Positions 7,999 to 18,908 of a DNA stretch of 64,000 nt are shown in pieces. Source of the DNA: Cyclobacterium roseum (lineage in GTDB: Bacteria > Bacteroidota > Bacteroidia > Cytophagales > Cyclobacteriaceae); assembly GCF_010119225.1 (NCBI RefSeq), contig NZ_WNKF01000019.1, positions 44,428 to 108,427 of the forward strand, given 5' to 3'. The translations under genes and the position numbers were made by a program. The notes beneath the pieces are model-generated. The model was not told the DNA's origin, searched no databases, and saw only the letters and a list, made by a program, of their open reading frames with translations. The number at the start of each line of letters is the position of its first letter. Within the stretch, counting starts at the first letter, position 1.

Positions 7999-9042
7999 AT
8001 GAAACTGAAGTTCGGTACAGTTGAAGAAAATGTCGTAACAAGGGAAGAATTTCCACTTGAAAAAGCCAAAGAAGTACTAAAAGATGAAGTAATAGCCGTA
8101 CTGGGGTACGGGGTACAGGGGCCGGGACAGGCGCTTAACCTCAAAGATAATGGCTTCAATGTCATCGTCGGACAGCGAAAGGGGTCCAAAACCTGGGATA
8201 AGGCTATTGCAGATGGCTGGGTTCCCGGAGAAACCCTTTTTGAGTTGGAAGAGGCCTGCGAAAGAGGTACCATCCTTCAGTTTTTGCTTTCCGATGCCGG
8301 TCAGATTGCCCTATGGCCAACGGTGAAGAAACACCTGACACCTGGTAAAGCCTTGTATTTCTCCCATGGTTTCGGGATCACTTACAAGGATCAGACAGGA
8401 ATCATCCCATCAAAAGACGTGGATGTAATCTTAGTGGCCCCCAAAGGGTCAGGAACTTCCTTGAGGAGAATGTTTGTTGAAGGAAGAGGATTGAATTCTT
8501 CGTTTGCCATTTATCAGGATGCTACAGGAAAAGCCAGAGACAGGGTTGTGGCTTTGGGAATTGGAGTAGGTTCCGGATACTTATTCGAAACGGATTTTTA
8601 CAAGGAAGTAACTTCCGACCTCACGGGGGAAAGAGGAACTTTGATGGGTGCCATTCAGGGGATCTTTGCTGCCCAATACGAGGTGTTAAGAGCCAATGGT
8701 CATTCCCCTTCAGAAGCATTTAATGAAACGGTGGAAGAATTGACACAAAGCCTGATGCCTTTGGTCGCAGAAAATGGAATGGATTGGATGTATGCCAATT
8801 GTTCTACTACCGCTCAGCGGGGAGCCCTTGATTGGTGGAAGCCTTTTAGAGATGCGACCAAGCCTGTTTTCGAAGAATTGTACAATAGTGTGAAAACCGG
8901 AAAGGAAGCTGCTAAATCTATTGAATCGAACAGCAAGTCTGATTACCGGGTGAAACTGGAGGAAGAGTTGAAAGAACTGCGAGAATCAGAAATGTGGCAG
9001 GCAGGATCTACCGTCCGTAAATTAAGACCAGAAAATAATTAA
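7999..9042 (+). CDS. ilvC: ketol-acid reductoisomerase, fungal Ilv5-like type
   Basis: Converts acetolactate or acetohydroxybutyrate to the dihydroxy acids with NAD(P)H and Mg. Length 347 residues. Seen: N-terminal Rossmann domain with [18 protein letters not shown] (about 30-48) and cofactor loop [31 protein letters not shown], a metal-site region [13 protein letters not shown] near residue 210, and [14 protein letters not shown]. From memory the C-terminal half, including [23 protein letters not shown] and the ending KLRPEN, resembles yeast mitochondrial Ilv5 much more than the short bacterial or the long E. coli enzymes. Fourth gene of the operon, 8 bp before leuA. Confidence 0.96.
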   Translation: MKLKFGTVEENVVTREEFPLEKAKEVLKDEVIAVLGYGVQGPGQALNLKDNGFNVIVGQRKGSKTWDKAIADGWVPGETLFELEEACERGTILQFLLSDAGQIALWPTVKKHLTPGKALYFSHGFGITYKDQTGIIPSKDVDVILVAPKGSGTSLRRMFVEGRGLNSSFAIYQDATGKARDRVVALGIGVGSGYLFETDFYKEVTSDLTGERGTLMGAIQGIFAAQYEVLRANGHSPSEAFNETVEELTQSLMPLVAENGMDWMYANCSTTAQRGALDWWKPFRDATKPVFEELYNSVKTGKEAAKSIESNSKSDYRVKLEEELKELRESEMWQAGSTVRKLRPENN

Positions 9043-9050
9043 TCAATTTT

Positions 9051-10556
9051 ATGTCAGAAAAGCTTTGGATATTTGATACCACCCTTCGGGATGGTGAACA
9101 GGTACCGGGATGTCAGCTCGATACCAGGGAAAAGATTGTAGTAGCCAAGGCTTTGGAGGCATTGGGAGTTGATGTTCTCGAGGCTGGATTTCCAGTATCC
9201 AGCCCCGGGGATTTCAATTCTGTTGTAGAAATATCCAAGGCAGTAGAGCATCCGATTATCTGTGCCTTATCCAGGGCGGTGGAGAAAGATATTGAAGTGG
9301 CTGCAGAGGCCTTGCGTTTTGCCAAGAGAAGCAGGATTCACACCGGCATTGGTGTGTCGGGGTATCATATTCAGCATAAGTTGAGAAGTACTCCGGAAGC
9401 TGTTTTGGAAAAAGCCGTCCGGGCGGTAAAGTTTGCCCGGAACCTGGTGGAGGAAGTGGAGTTTTATGCAGAAGATGCGGGACGGGCATCACCGGAATTT
9501 CTGGTGCAGGTTTTGGAGGCTGTGATCAAGGCGGGTGCCCGGGTGGTAAACATTCCGGATACTACCGGTTATTGTCTGCCTGAGCAGTATGGAGAAATCA
9601 TCCGTCACCTCAAAGAAAATGTTTCCAATATCGACCAAGCCATCATTGCCACCCATTGTCACAACGACCTGGGGCTGGCTACCGCCAATAGCCTGGCAGG
9701 TGTTATGAATGGGGCCAGACAAGTGGAAGTTACCATGAATGGTATTGGAGAGCGAGCGGGGAATACCTCCCTGGAAGAAGTGGTGATGGCTATCAAAAGC
9801 CATAAGGAGATACCTGTGTATACTGATATCAATACCAAAAAGATTTACGAAACCAGCAGGATTATCTCCAAGTTGATGAACATGCCCATTCAGCCAAATA
9901 AAGCGATTGTGGGCAGGAATGCTTTTGCTCACTCCAGTGGAATCCATCAGGACGGGGTGCTAAAAAACAGAGAGAATTATGAAATAATCGATCCCAAAGA
10001 GGTGGGGGTAGAAGAGTCTTCCATTGTGCTTACCGCCCGGAGTGGCAGGGCAGCGCTAAAACACCACCTAAAATTGCTTGGGTATGAGTTCGAAAAAGAA
10101 AAGCTGGACGAAATCTACGAAGACTTTTTGGTACTTGCGGATTCTAAACGAGACATAGGAAGGAAAGATTTACTTTCTTTATTAGGGGAGCACCTGGAGC
10201 ATTCTCCTTTTATTGCGCTCGAAGAAATTTCCTATCAGGGAAAAGAAGGGGAAGAAGCGTATGCTGAAGTTGCCTTGAATATTGGGGAGGAAGTAAAGAA
10301 GGGGTCTTCCATCGGTAATGGACCTGTGGATGCGGTGATTAAGTCCATCAAGCAGTTGATACCACATGAAGTAATTCTGGATGAATTTCTGATTCAGGCC
10401 ATGACTAAAGGCAGCGACGATACATGCAAGGTACACATGCGCCTGATGCATGAAGGGAAGCCGTACCACGGATTTGGTTCCGAAACAGACATTGTCCTGG
10501 CCTCCGCAAAAGCCTTTTTAGATGCGTTAAATAAATTACCGGTCAAGGCAACTTGA
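9051..10556 (+). CDS. leuA: 2-isopropylmalate synthase
   Basis: Condenses acetyl-CoA with 2-oxoisovalerate, the first committed step to leucine; usually leucine-inhibited. Length 501 residues. Seen: catalytic start [17 protein letters not shown] (residues 7-23), [14 protein letters not shown] near 140, metal-binding [17 protein letters not shown] near 200, [14 protein letters not shown], and a C-terminal regulatory LeuA dimer domain (about 385-495). Its pocket reads FYAED where the citramalate synthase further down reads VYLED, which supports the split of roles. leuC starts 16 bp downstream. Confidence 0.93.
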   Translation: MSEKLWIFDTTLRDGEQVPGCQLDTREKIVVAKALEALGVDVLEAGFPVSSPGDFNSVVEISKAVEHPIICALSRAVEKDIEVAAEALRFAKRSRIHTGIGVSGYHIQHKLRSTPEAVLEKAVRAVKFARNLVEEVEFYAEDAGRASPEFLVQVLEAVIKAGARVVNIPDTTGYCLPEQYGEIIRHLKENVSNIDQAIIATHCHNDLGLATANSLAGVMNGARQVEVTMNGIGERAGNTSLEEVVMAIKSHKEIPVYTDINTKKIYETSRIISKLMNMPIQPNKAIVGRNAFAHSSGIHQDGVLKNRENYEIIDPKEVGVEESSIVLTARSGRAALKHHLKLLGYEFEKEKLDEIYEDFLVLADSKRDIGRKDLLSLLGEHLEHSPFIALEEISYQGKEGEEAYAEVALNIGEEVKKGSSIGNGPVDAVIKSIKQLIPHEVILDEFLIQAMTKGSDDTCKVHMRLMHEGKPYHGFGSETDIVLASAKAFLDALNKLPVKAT

Positions 10557-10572
10557 CAAAAACATACTATAG

Positions 10573-11994
10573 ATGGAGAATAAAACATTATTTGATAAGA
10601 TTTGGGACGCTCATGTGATCAAATCTATCCCAAATGGTCCGGACGTTTTTTTCATAGATAAGCATTTTATCCATGAAGTGACCAGCCCGGTAGCATTTCT
10701 TAACCTCGAGAAACGAGGTAACAAAGTCATGTTTCCAGAAAGAACGGTAGCCACCCCCGATCACAATGTGCCTACCATCGATCAGGACAAGACGATTAAA
10801 GACCAGCTTTCCAGGATGCAGGTGGAAAAGCTCCGGCAGAATTGCGCCAAACATGGCATTGAGCTGCACGATTTGGGAACAGATCATCATGGGATCGTTC
10901 ATGTAATCGGGCCGGAATTAGGAATCACGCAACCCGGAATGACCATTGTATGTGGAGATAGCCATACTTCTACCCATGGAGCCTTTGGAACCATAGCATT
11001 TGGGATTGGTACCTCTGAAGTAGAGATGGTTTTTGCCACCCAGTGCATCATGCAGGCCAAGGCCAAGAAGATGCGCATTACGGTAGATGGCGAGTTAGGT
11101 CCGGGTGTTTCCTCCAAAGATATAATCTTATACATCATTTCTCAGATTTCTGCCAGCGGAGGTACCGGTTACTTCATCGAATACGCTGGAAGTGCCATCC
11201 GGTCCTTAAGTATGGAGGCGAGGATGACCATTTGTAATATGAGCATTGAGATGGGTGCACGGGGAGGATTGATCGCCCCGGATGAAACCACCTTTGATTA
11301 CCTCAAAGGAAAGGATTTTGCGCCGAAAGGAGCAGCCTGGGATGAGGCAGTGGCGTATTGGAAAACCCTGAAAACAGATGAAGGGGCCACATTTGATCTG
11401 GAATATCACTATAACGCAGTGGATATTGAACCCATGATTACTTACGGAACCAATCCGGGTATGGGGGTAAAGGTAAAGGATCATATCCCTACCACTGAGG
11501 GCATGAAAGAGAGCGTAAAGAAATCCTATATCAAATCACTGGATTACATGGGATTCAAGCCCGGTGAGCCAATGAAGGGTAAAAAGATTGATTATGTATT
11601 TGTTGGAAGCTGTACAAATGGCCGAATAGAAGACCTACGGACCGTAGCCAATTTCGTCAAAGGCAAAAAGAAAGCGGACAACATTACTGCCTGGATCGTA
11701 CCGGGTTCCAGAGAGGTAGAGAAGCAAGCCATGGCTGAGGGATTGGTTCAAATTCTGGAAGAGGCAGGCTTTAAATTAAGGCAGCCGGGCTGTTCGGCCT
11801 GTCTGGCCATGAACGATGATAAGATACCATCGGGTAAGTATGCCGTATCCACCTCTAACCGAAATTTTGAAGGAAGGCAGGGACCGGGGAGCCGAACACT
11901 TCTGGCCTCACCCTTAACAGTCGCGGCGGTAGCAATTACGGGAGAAATAACGGATCCCAGGGATTTGATTGAGGAATTAGCTTTAGAAAAATAA
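10573..11994 (+). CDS. leuC: 3-isopropylmalate dehydratase large subunit
   Basis: Aconitase-family Fe-S enzyme, isomerises 2- to 3-isopropylmalate with LeuD, and can also act on citramalate. Length 473 residues, normal. Seen: [16 protein letters not shown] near the start, [24 protein letters not shown] near 135-160, and three cluster cysteines in [15 protein letters not shown] (about 345) and [11 protein letters not shown] (about 405). leuD begins 4 bp after its stop. In this operon it likely serves both leucine and isoleucine routes. Confidence 0.96.
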   Translation: MENKTLFDKIWDAHVIKSIPNGPDVFFIDKHFIHEVTSPVAFLNLEKRGNKVMFPERTVATPDHNVPTIDQDKTIKDQLSRMQVEKLRQNCAKHGIELHDLGTDHHGIVHVIGPELGITQPGMTIVCGDSHTSTHGAFGTIAFGIGTSEVEMVFATQCIMQAKAKKMRITVDGELGPGVSSKDIILYIISQISASGGTGYFIEYAGSAIRSLSMEARMTICNMSIEMGARGGLIAPDETTFDYLKGKDFAPKGAAWDEAVAYWKTLKTDEGATFDLEYHYNAVDIEPMITYGTNPGMGVKVKDHIPTTEGMKESVKKSYIKSLDYMGFKPGEPMKGKKIDYVFVGSCTNGRIEDLRTVANFVKGKKKADNITAWIVPGSREVEKQAMAEGLVQILEEAGFKLRQPGCSACLAMNDDKIPSGKYAVSTSNRNFEGRQGPGSRTLLASPLTVAAVAITGEITDPRDLIEELALEK

Positions 11995-11998
11995 GACC

Positions 11999-12589
11999 AT
12001 GGCATACGATAAATTTGATATATTGACCAGCAGGGTAGTACCCCTTTCGTCTGAAAATGTAGACACGGATCAGATCATTCCGGCCCGGTTTTTAAAAGCA
12101 ACGGAACGGAAAGGTTTTGGAGATAATTTATTCAGGGATTGGAGATACGATAGCGAAGGTAATCCAAAGCCGGATTTTGTATTAAACGATCCTACTTACG
12201 AGGGAAAGATCCTTTTGGCGGGTAAAAACTTCGGCTCGGGATCCAGTAGGGAACATGCCGTTTGGGCGATTTACGATTACGGATTTCGATGCGTGGTATC
12301 CAGCTTTTTTGCGGATATCTTTAAAAACAACTGTCTGAACATTGGGGTGTTACCCGTAACCGTATCCCCGGAATTTGCGGATGAACTATTTGAAGCTGTG
12401 GAGGCGGATCCTGCTACAGAGGTGGAAGTGGATATCAACAAGCAAACGATCACACTGCTATCAACGGGTAAATCAGAGGGTTTCGATATTAATTCATACA
12501 AGAAGCAAAACATGAAAAATGGATTTGATGATATTGATTATTTATTAAATCTGAATGATGAGATCCAAGCCTTTGAGGCCAATAGGTAA
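11999..12589 (+). CDS. leuD: 3-isopropylmalate dehydratase small subunit
   Basis: Swivelling small subunit of isopropylmalate isomerase. Length 196 residues, normal. Seen: LSSENVDTDQIIPARFLKAT near residue 17-36 and the key motif GKNFGSGSSREHAVWAI near 77-93, followed by FFADIFKNNCLNIGVLPV. It pairs with LeuC and is translated from the next frame almost without gap. Fifty bases separate it from the cimA-like gene. Confidence 0.96.
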   Translation: MAYDKFDILTSRVVPLSSENVDTDQIIPARFLKATERKGFGDNLFRDWRYDSEGNPKPDFVLNDPTYEGKILLAGKNFGSGSSREHAVWAIYDYGFRCVVSSFFADIFKNNCLNIGVLPVTVSPEFADELFEAVEADPATEVEVDINKQTITLLSTGKSEGFDINSYKKQNMKNGFDDIDYLLNLNDEIQAFEANR

Positions 12590-12640
12590 TGTAAGCGTGT
12601 TCAGTTGTGAAACACCGAAGGACTGATTAATGGAAAGGGA

Positions 12641-14230
12641 ATGAGTAGAGAAACGAAAATAGAAATCATGGACACCACCCTGAGGGATGGTGAACAAACC
12701 TCAGGTGTATCTTTCCTTCCTTCGGAAAAGTTACAGATTGCCAAACTTTTGTTGGAGGAATTGCGGGTAGATCGGATCGAAGTGGCATCTGCCAGGGTTT
12801 CGGAAGGAGAGTTAGAAGGCGTTAAAAAGATTACCCATTGGGCTTTTGAGAAGGGTTTTTTGGACAAAGTGGAGGTTCTGGGCTTCGTCGATACGCCAAA
12901 ATCCGTGGATTGGATCGTAGATGCCGGTGCTAAAGTCATGAATCTGCTCACGAAAGGCTCGCTCAACCACCTAACCCATCAACTGAAGAAATCGCCGGAA
13001 GCTCATTTTGAAGAAATAGCTGAGGCCATCCGCTATGCCCAGGAAAATGGAATTGAAGTGAACGTATACCTGGAGGATTGGAGCAATGGAATGAGGAATT
13101 CCAGAGAGTACGCCATGTCCATGATCCGGTTTCTGTCAAATTTACCTGTAAAGCGCATCATGCTTCCGGATACCCTGGGACTTTTATGCCCGGAAGAAGT
13201 GCAGGTGTTTATGGATGCAATCTGCCGGGAATTTCCCAATGTTCATTTTGATTTCCATGCGCACAACGATTATGACCTATCCGTCGCCAATGTGCTGACC
13301 GCTGTAAAGGCGGGTGCGCTCGGATTGCATACTACGGTGAATGGATTAGGAGAGCGGGCAGGAAATGCGCCCTTGGAGTCAGTCGTGGCAGTCATTCAGG
13401 ATTTTACTGACTTTGAGTTAAATATCCAGGAAAACAAAATTTACCGGATCAGTAAATTGATTGAGCAATTTGCGGGATTGCGAATTCCAGCCAATAAGCC
13501 AGTGGTTGGAGAAAATGTTTTCACCCAAACGGCGGGTGTTCATGCAGATGGGGATAATAAGAAGAATCTTTATTTCAGTGATCTGTTGCCGGAGCGTTTT
13601 GGAAGAACGAGGAAATATGCCCTGGGAAAAACTTCGGGCAAGGCCAATATATTGAAAAATCTGGTGGAATTGGGGATATCTCTGGAACCGGATGAATTGG
13701 CAAAAGTAACTCAGAAAATCATCGAGCTAGGTGATAAAAAGGAAAGGGTAACCACAGAGGATTTGCCCTATATCATTTCCGATGTCTTGCAAAACAACTC
13801 TATTCACAAGGATATTGTGATCGATGGGTACCACATGGTGCATTCAAAAGGATTAAAACCGTCGGTCCAGTTGCGGGTGAAAATTTTCCATGAATTTTAT
13901 GAGCAGAATGCTTCCGGCGATGGTCAATACGACTCGTTCATGAAAGCCCTGAAGAAGATTTACAAATCTCTGGATAAAGAACTACCAAAACTTACTGATT
14001 TTCAAATCAGCATCCCGCCGGGAGGAAAAACAGATGCCTTTGTGGAATGCGTGGTCACCTGGGACCTTTCGGGAAGGATCTTTAAAACCAAGGGCCTGGA
14101 CAGTGATCAAACCATTGCGGCCATGAAGGCTACTGAAAAAATGTTAAATATCATCGAACAAATTAAAAACAATAACAAAACAGAAAAAAAGAATCCATAT
14201 GGAAATGAATATAGCCCTATTGCCTGGTGA
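12641..14230 (+). CDS. cimA: citramalate synthase (LeuA family)
   Basis: Predicted to condense acetyl-CoA with pyruvate to (R)-citramalate, the entry to isoleucine that bypasses threonine deaminase. Length 529 residues: TIM barrel, linker and C-terminal regulatory domain. With an offset of one, the active-site and pocket residues I recall for the Leptospira citramalate synthase structure are all present: R15, D16, L80, L103, Y143, E145, T178, H301, N309, L310, Y311. The local motifs are [19 protein letters not shown] and [11 protein letters not shown]. True LeuA of this operon differs at these places. Context agrees: LeuCD and LeuB, which continue the route, flank it, and no ilvA is present. 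Database pipelines may label it only as an isopropylmalate synthase homologue. Overlaps leuB by 32 bp. Confidence 0.85.
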   Translation: MSRETKIEIMDTTLRDGEQTSGVSFLPSEKLQIAKLLLEELRVDRIEVASARVSEGELEGVKKITHWAFEKGFLDKVEVLGFVDTPKSVDWIVDAGAKVMNLLTKGSLNHLTHQLKKSPEAHFEEIAEAIRYAQENGIEVNVYLEDWSNGMRNSREYAMSMIRFLSNLPVKRIMLPDTLGLLCPEEVQVFMDAICREFPNVHFDFHAHNDYDLSVANVLTAVKAGALGLHTTVNGLGERAGNAPLESVVAVIQDFTDFELNIQENKIYRISKLIEQFAGLRIPANKPVVGENVFTQTAGVHADGDNKKNLYFSDLLPERFGRTRKYALGKTSGKANILKNLVELGISLEPDELAKVTQKIIELGDKKERVTTEDLPYIISDVLQNNSIHKDIVIDGYHMVHSKGLKPSVQLRVKIFHEFYEQNASGDGQYDSFMKALKKIYKSLDKELPKLTDFQISIPPGGKTDAFVECVVTWDLSGRIFKTKGLDSDQTIAAMKATEKMLNIIEQIKNNNKTEKKNPYGNEYSPIAW

Positions 14231-15269
14231 TGGTATTGGTCCCGAAGTCATTGCGCAGGCAGTAAAAGTGGTTCATGCAGTCGGGAAAAAATTTGGACAT
14301 CAGATTTCCTTTAAGGAGGCCATTACGGGGGCTGCAGCGATAGACGCAGTCGGTCACCCGTACCCTGAGGAAACGCACCAGGTATGTGTGGAATCCGATG
14401 CCGTACTTTTTGGAGCCATAGGTGATCCTCGGTTTGATAATGATCCCAGCGCAAAAGTTCGCCCGGAGCAAGGCCTGCTGGAAATGCGAAAAAGGTTAGG
14501 GCTTTTTTCCAACGTTCGCCCTACGTTTACCTTTCCTTCGCTGGTACATAAATCTCCCCTTAAGCGAGACCGAATAGAAGGAACGGATCTGGTTTTCCTC
14601 CGGGAGCTTACGGGCGGGATTTACTTCGGAGAGCCCAGGGGAAGAAATGAACAGGGAACCAAGGCCTTTGACACCTGCGTGTATTCGGTGGAAGAAATCG
14701 AGCGACTAGCCCGCATGGGATTTGAGTTTGCCCAAAAGCGCAGAAAGTTACTTACTTGTGTGGATAAGGCCAATGTTTTGGCAACGTCCAGGTTATGGAG
14801 AGAAACAGTGCAGCGATTGGCTCCTGAATATCCTGACGTGAAAGTAGAATATGAGTTCGTAGATGCGGTAGCCATGCGATTAATTCAATGGCCCAAAGCC
14901 TACGATGTCTTGATTACCGAAAACCTTTTTGGAGATATCCTTACAGACGAGGCTTCCGTGATCAGTGGATCTATGGGGTTGATGCCTTCGGCTTCGATTG
15001 GCGTTAAAACCAAGCTCTTTGAACCCATTCATGGTTCCTATCCTCAGGCAGCAGGTAAAGACATTGCCAATCCACTGGCTACCATTTTGTCTGCCTCCAT
15101 GATGTTTGAGTATGCTTTTGGTTTGATGGATGAAGCAAAAGCCATATCGGATGCCGTGAACCTCTCCCTGGATAAAGGAATGGTGACGGAAGACCTGGCA
15201 GATGGTGGAACCTCCTATAAGACCTCTGAAGTTGGAGACTGGGTAGCAGAACAGATCGGAAAGGCTTGA
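14199..15269 (+). CDS. leuB: 3-isopropylmalate dehydrogenase
   Basis: NAD-dependent oxidative decarboxylation of 3-isopropylmalate; the same enzyme class oxidises 3-methylmalate to 2-oxobutyrate in the citramalate route. Length 356 residues. Seen: [20 protein letters not shown] at the N terminus, [19 protein letters not shown] near 130, and the metal/substrate motif [18 protein letters not shown] with [10 protein letters not shown] (about 235-265), then [19 protein letters not shown]. The start at 14199 overlaps cimA; an ATG at 14205 is the alternative. Last gene of the operon, followed by a strong terminator. Confidence 0.96.
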   Translation: MEMNIALLPGDGIGPEVIAQAVKVVHAVGKKFGHQISFKEAITGAAAIDAVGHPYPEETHQVCVESDAVLFGAIGDPRFDNDPSAKVRPEQGLLEMRKRLGLFSNVRPTFTFPSLVHKSPLKRDRIEGTDLVFLRELTGGIYFGEPRGRNEQGTKAFDTCVYSVEEIERLARMGFEFAQKRRKLLTCVDKANVLATSRLWRETVQRLAPEYPDVKVEYEFVDAVAMRLIQWPKAYDVLITENLFGDILTDEASVISGSMGLMPSASIGVKTKLFEPIHGSYPQAAGKDIANPLATILSASMMFEYAFGLMDEAKAISDAVNLSLDKGMVTEDLADGGTSYKTSEVGDWVAEQIGKA

Positions 15270-15290
15270 TTTTCGAACAGCTAGTTTAAA

Positions 15291-15330
15291 AAAAAAACCG
15301 CCTTGGAGTATTTTCCAGGGCGGTTTTTTT
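15291..15330. terminator. terminator between leuB and fabI, likely bidirectional
   Basis: Stem 15298-15306 with 15315-15323 (nine pairs, one G-U), flanked by an A run (15291-15297) and a T run (15324-15330), so it can end transcripts of both converging genes. Confidence 0.88.
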
Positions 15331-15345
15331 AAGGGTACCTAACTA

Positions 15346-16164
15346 TTACTTCTTTTTTACGAAGACATCAATTAATTCCTGTGTAATGCCACAGGAAGAA
15401 TAGCCTCCGTCGTGGAAGAGATTTTGCATGGTGACCATCCGGGTGAAATCAGAAAATAAGGTCACGATGTATTCGGCACAGGATTCAGCGGACGCATTTC
15501 CAAGGGGAGAAGCAATGTCCGCAAAATCGTAAAAATCATCGAATCCGCCAATTCCGGAACCAGCCGTGGTTTTGGTGGGCGATTGGGAGATGGTATTGAC
15601 CCTCACTTTCTTTAGTTTCCCGTATCGCAATCCATAGTTTCTGGCAATACTTTCAAGTATGGCTTTTGCTTCGGACATGTCGGAATAGAACGGGAAGGCC
15701 CGCTGAGCCGCAATGTAACTTAAGCCCACCACAGAGGCCCATTCATTTAAAATATCTTTTTTCTCTGCTATTTGAAGCATTTTATGGAAAGAAACCGCCG
15801 AAACGTCGTAGGATTTTTGAACCCATTCATAGTTCAGATCTCCATAGGCCTTTCCTTTTCGAACGTTGGGTGACATTCCGATGGAGTGCAAAAGAAAATC
15901 AAAGTTTCCTCCCAGGTACTCTTTGGCTTCATCGTAAAGTTTTTCTATATCTTCTACGGAGGTGGCATCCGCAGGAATGACAATCGTATCGCAGGCTTTT
16001 GCCAGTTCCTTGATAGCACCCATTCTCATGGCTATGGGAGCGTTTGTAAGTACAAACGTTGCCCCTTGTTCCTTTGCCTTTAAAGCCGTTTGCCAGGCAA
16101 TGGAATTTTCATCAAGGGCACCTGTAATTATTCCTTTCTTTCCTTTTAATAGATTCTCAGGCAT
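15346..16164 (-). CDS. fabI: enoyl-[acyl-carrier-protein] reductase (NADH)
   Basis: Last reduction of the fatty-acid elongation cycle; cytosolic SDR-type enzyme and triclosan target. Length 272 residues. Seen: cofactor motif GIITGALDENSIAWQTAL (about 10-27), LLHSIGMSP near 90, and the FabI catalytic pattern Y-x6-K in FYSDMSEAKAIL (about 160-170), preceded by VVGLSYIAAQRAFP. Ends with TMQNLFHDGGYSSCGI, a FabI-like tail. Stands alone, converging with the ilv operon. Confidence 0.95.
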   Translation of the reverse strand: MPENLLKGKKGIITGALDENSIAWQTALKAKEQGATFVLTNAPIAMRMGAIKELAKACDTIVIPADATSVEDIEKLYDEAKEYLGGNFDFLLHSIGMSPNVRKGKAYGDLNYEWVQKSYDVSAVSFHKMLQIAEKKDILNEWASVVGLSYIAAQRAFPFYSDMSEAKAILESIARNYGLRYGKLKKVRVNTISQSPTKTTAGSGIGGFDDFYDFADIASPLGNASAESCAEYIVTLFSDFTRMVTMQNLFHDGGYSSCGITQELIDVFVKKK

Positions 16165-16269
16165 ATTTTACTTTTGATTTTCTGACTTAAATTAAATATT
16201 ATTTTATAAAATTAATTAAATATAGTTGAAACTTTTTGTGTTTTTAATCAATACAGCGAATAATAGCTG

Positions 16270-17922
16270 CTAATTAGCCAATAATTCTCTGGCACTCTCA
16301 TAAGCGGAGGCAGAAGGGTTAGATCCGGATATCATTTTGGCGATTTCCAGGAGCCGTTCCTCTTCAGTTAGCAGCTTAATCTTGCTGACGGTCTTTTTGG
16401 CACTGTTATCCTTAAACACAAAATAGTGTTTTTCGCCTTTGGCTGCTACCTGAGGGAGGTGGCTGATGCAGATAACCTGATGGTTTTCAGCTATTTTTTG
16501 CATCATTCGCACCATCTGCAAAGCCACTTCCCCAGAGATACCCGAGTCTATTTCATCGAAAATCAAGGTAGGCAAGGCCATTTTATCTGCCATAACGTAT
16601 TTTATGGCGAACATTAACCGCGAAAATTCTCCACCGGAAGCTACCTGCCCTATGGCTTGGGTTGCAATCCCTTTATTGGCGGAAAATAAAATGTCAATCT
16701 CGTCTATCCCCGAAGCAGTAGCTGGTATCTGATTTCGCTGGATTTCGATTTTTGCGTTTTCCATACCTAGCTGGGATAGAAGTGCTTGAATTTCTTTACT
16801 AAAACTTCCGAAAATGGAGATTCTCTTTTTGGAAAGTTGGCTGCCAGCTGACTGTAGTTCTTTCTCTGCCAATTCTAATTCCGCCTTTTTCCGGATTAGC
16901 TCCTCTTCCAAATGATCCGCCCGAAATACCTTGTCTGCCAGCACAGAAGCCAATTCGAGCAGCTCGCTATCAGTTTGAACACCGTGTTTTTTTTGGAGTT
17001 GATAGATTTTACTCAGCCGATCCCGGATCCACTCGGATTTTTCCAGATCCACTTCCATACTTTCCTCCTCTGCAGAAAGGCTTTCCACGATATCTTTCAG
17101 TTCGATCAGGATACTATTAAATCGTTGAGACAATTCTTCGAAAGACTTTCCAAACCGGCTCAGGTATTGAAAGTGCTGTTTAGCAGACCCCAGCCGTTGA
17201 AAGGCTCCCAACTCTTCATTGTCCAATAAGCCCAGTGCTTCAATGGCTCTGGCTTTGATCTCCTCGGCGTGGTTCAGGATTTCCTCTTCAGCTTCCAATT
17301 GGCGCTGTTCCCCCTTTTCCAGGTTTAGGGAGGATAATTCCTCCAGTTGAAACTGATTATAATCGGCTTCTTGTTGCAGGTTTGTTTTTTCTTGCTCCAG
17401 CTCCCGAACTTGTCGGTTCAGGATCTGAAACGTTTCAAACTTCTCTTTAAAAAGTTGTCTTTCCTTTTTGCTGTCAGCAAAGGCATCTATTAGCGACAAT
17501 TGGTAGGCAGAAGCACCGAGAAGTAGGTTTTCATGCTGGGAGTGAATGTCCATCAGGATTTTCCCCAGGACTTTAAGCGTGTCTAGTTTTACGGGCGTGT
17601 CATTGACAAAAGCCCGGGATTTTCCGGATGGGCTGATTTCCCTTCTGATAATGCAAGCTTGCTCGTAATCGAGTGCTTCCTCTTCAAAAAAGGATTGCAG
17701 GCCGTAATTCTGGATGGCTATGACACCTTCTATGACGCATTTTTTGGTTTCGTCAAAAAGTGATTTCGTGTCGGCCCTGTTCCCTAAAAGTAAACCGACA
17801 GCGCCCAGCATGATGGACTTGCCAGCACCCGTTTCCCCGGTAATCATATTCAATCCCGGGCAAGGATTCATTTCCAATTTCTCTATCAAAGCATAGTTTG
17901 TTATGCTTAGGTTGGTCAACAT
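16270..17922 (-). CDS. recN: DNA repair protein RecN
   Basis: SMC-like ATPase acting in double-strand break repair. Length 550 residues, typical. Seen: Walker A MITGETGAGKSIMLGAVGLLLG near residues 27-48, two long helical coiled-coil stretches (about 155-215 and 270-370) around a central domain, signature region ASGGEFSRLMFAIK near 430, Walker B PTLIFDEIDSGISG near 455, and ending with ASAYESARELL. Last gene of the bamD-rpoZ-coaBC-porD-recN cluster on this strand. Confidence 0.96.
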   Translation of the reverse strand: MLTNLSITNYALIEKLEMNPCPGLNMITGETGAGKSIMLGAVGLLLGNRADTKSLFDETKKCVIEGVIAIQNYGLQSFFEEEALDYEQACIIRREISPSGKSRAFVNDTPVKLDTLKVLGKILMDIHSQHENLLLGASAYQLSLIDAFADSKKERQLFKEKFETFQILNRQVRELEQEKTNLQQEADYNQFQLEELSSLNLEKGEQRQLEAEEEILNHAEEIKARAIEALGLLDNEELGAFQRLGSAKQHFQYLSRFGKSFEELSQRFNSILIELKDIVESLSAEEESMEVDLEKSEWIRDRLSKIYQLQKKHGVQTDSELLELASVLADKVFRADHLEEELIRKKAELELAEKELQSAGSQLSKKRISIFGSFSKEIQALLSQLGMENAKIEIQRNQIPATASGIDEIDILFSANKGIATQAIGQVASGGEFSRLMFAIKYVMADKMALPTLIFDEIDSGISGEVALQMVRMMQKIAENHQVICISHLPQVAAKGEKHYFVFKDNSAKKTVSKIKLLTEEERLLEIAKMISGSNPSASAYESARELLAN

Positions 17923-17970
17923 GGTGCTTTGGTTTCGTTCAGGAAACCAAAATTAACCAAAAAAACAGGA

Positions 17971-18882
17971 TTATCCTTTCAAAATGTCGTTGTATTTTCG
18001 GGCGTTGTTCGGGTCTACTTTTAGCAAAACCTCCACCGCCTCTTGTTTTATTGCATCAGGAGCAGTCTTTAAGAGTTTGCTTATCTCGTCTGACTTTGCA
18101 TCCATAAAGCTGATTGTGAGGATGCTATTGGGCTGCGCCTGATTCGCTTCTTCTACCAATTTGATGGCCTCCAGGATGTTTGCAAAACCTTCTTCCGGTT
18201 TTGTGGTCAAAAAATCCAAGCCTTTTCGGTGATACAGGTAATAGGCATCACGTACGGGAACCATCACCTGTGAGCTATACAATTCATTGGAAAGCCAGTA
18301 TCGGTTTCTTTTGTCCGAGGGGTTTTGGTTCCAGCCGGGCCTGGAAGACTGCTGCGCATTGGATACAATGTTATTGGCTGTTTCGAAATAGGGATCACCA
18401 CCTCTGGGAGCAAAAGAGTCATAGTCCATCCCAATAGCAATGTAAGCATAGTAAGCCAACAGGGAGGTGATGTTGTTTAAAAATGAATATTGATTAAACT
18501 CCAATGGCTGAGAATCTACGTATTCAAAGGTCCAATTTCGATCGGCAAAATTCAACATCAGGCTCTCGTAGTTGGAACCATAGACGGGACGGACGGTTTG
18601 GATCTGCACAGTGGCCGTAAAAAGTCCTACCTGGGGCATGTCATTGATCGTTATCAGTAAATTTCCCTTGATCCTTTCTTCCTGCTTAAATTCATCGTCC
18701 GTCCAATTCCGACCATTTAAAAATTGCTCAAAGGAAGATTTCATTTGCTCAAATATATCCCTATCCTGAGTCCTGGCCCGCTCACTGTTAATTGTAACGG
18801 TGAAATTCAACTGTTGAGAGATTCCAGTTTGCGGCAGGGAAACCAGTACCAATAGACCAAAAAGAACGAGGTAACGGAACAT
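17971..18882 (-). CDS. PorD-like / DUF4835 protein
   Basis: Secreted or periplasmic protein of the family found directly beside coaBC in many Bacteroidota and linked to type IX secretion (PorD). About 303 residues from the chosen start. I start at the ATG at 18882 (MFRYLVLFGLLVLVSLPQ), which gives a clean signal peptide; a GTG at 18903 is possible. Seen: QLNFTVTINSERARTQDRDIF, a family-like N-terminal beta region, and the YYAYIAIGMDYDSFAPRGG segment near residue 150 which is the most recognisable stretch. The biochemical role is not known to me. Placed between coaBC and recN. Confidence 0.8.
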   Translation of the reverse strand: MFRYLVLFGLLVLVSLPQTGISQQLNFTVTINSERARTQDRDIFEQMKSSFEQFLNGRNWTDDEFKQEERIKGNLLITINDMPQVGLFTATVQIQTVRPVYGSNYESLMLNFADRNWTFEYVDSQPLEFNQYSFLNNITSLLAYYAYIAIGMDYDSFAPRGGDPYFETANNIVSNAQQSSRPGWNQNPSDKRNRYWLSNELYSSQVMVPVRDAYYLYHRKGLDFLTTKPEEGFANILEAIKLVEEANQAQPNSILTISFMDAKSDEISKLLKTAPDAIKQEAVEVLLKVDPNNARKYNDILKG

Positions 18883-18908
18883 TTTTTTCGTTTTAAAGCA
18901 CACCTTAT

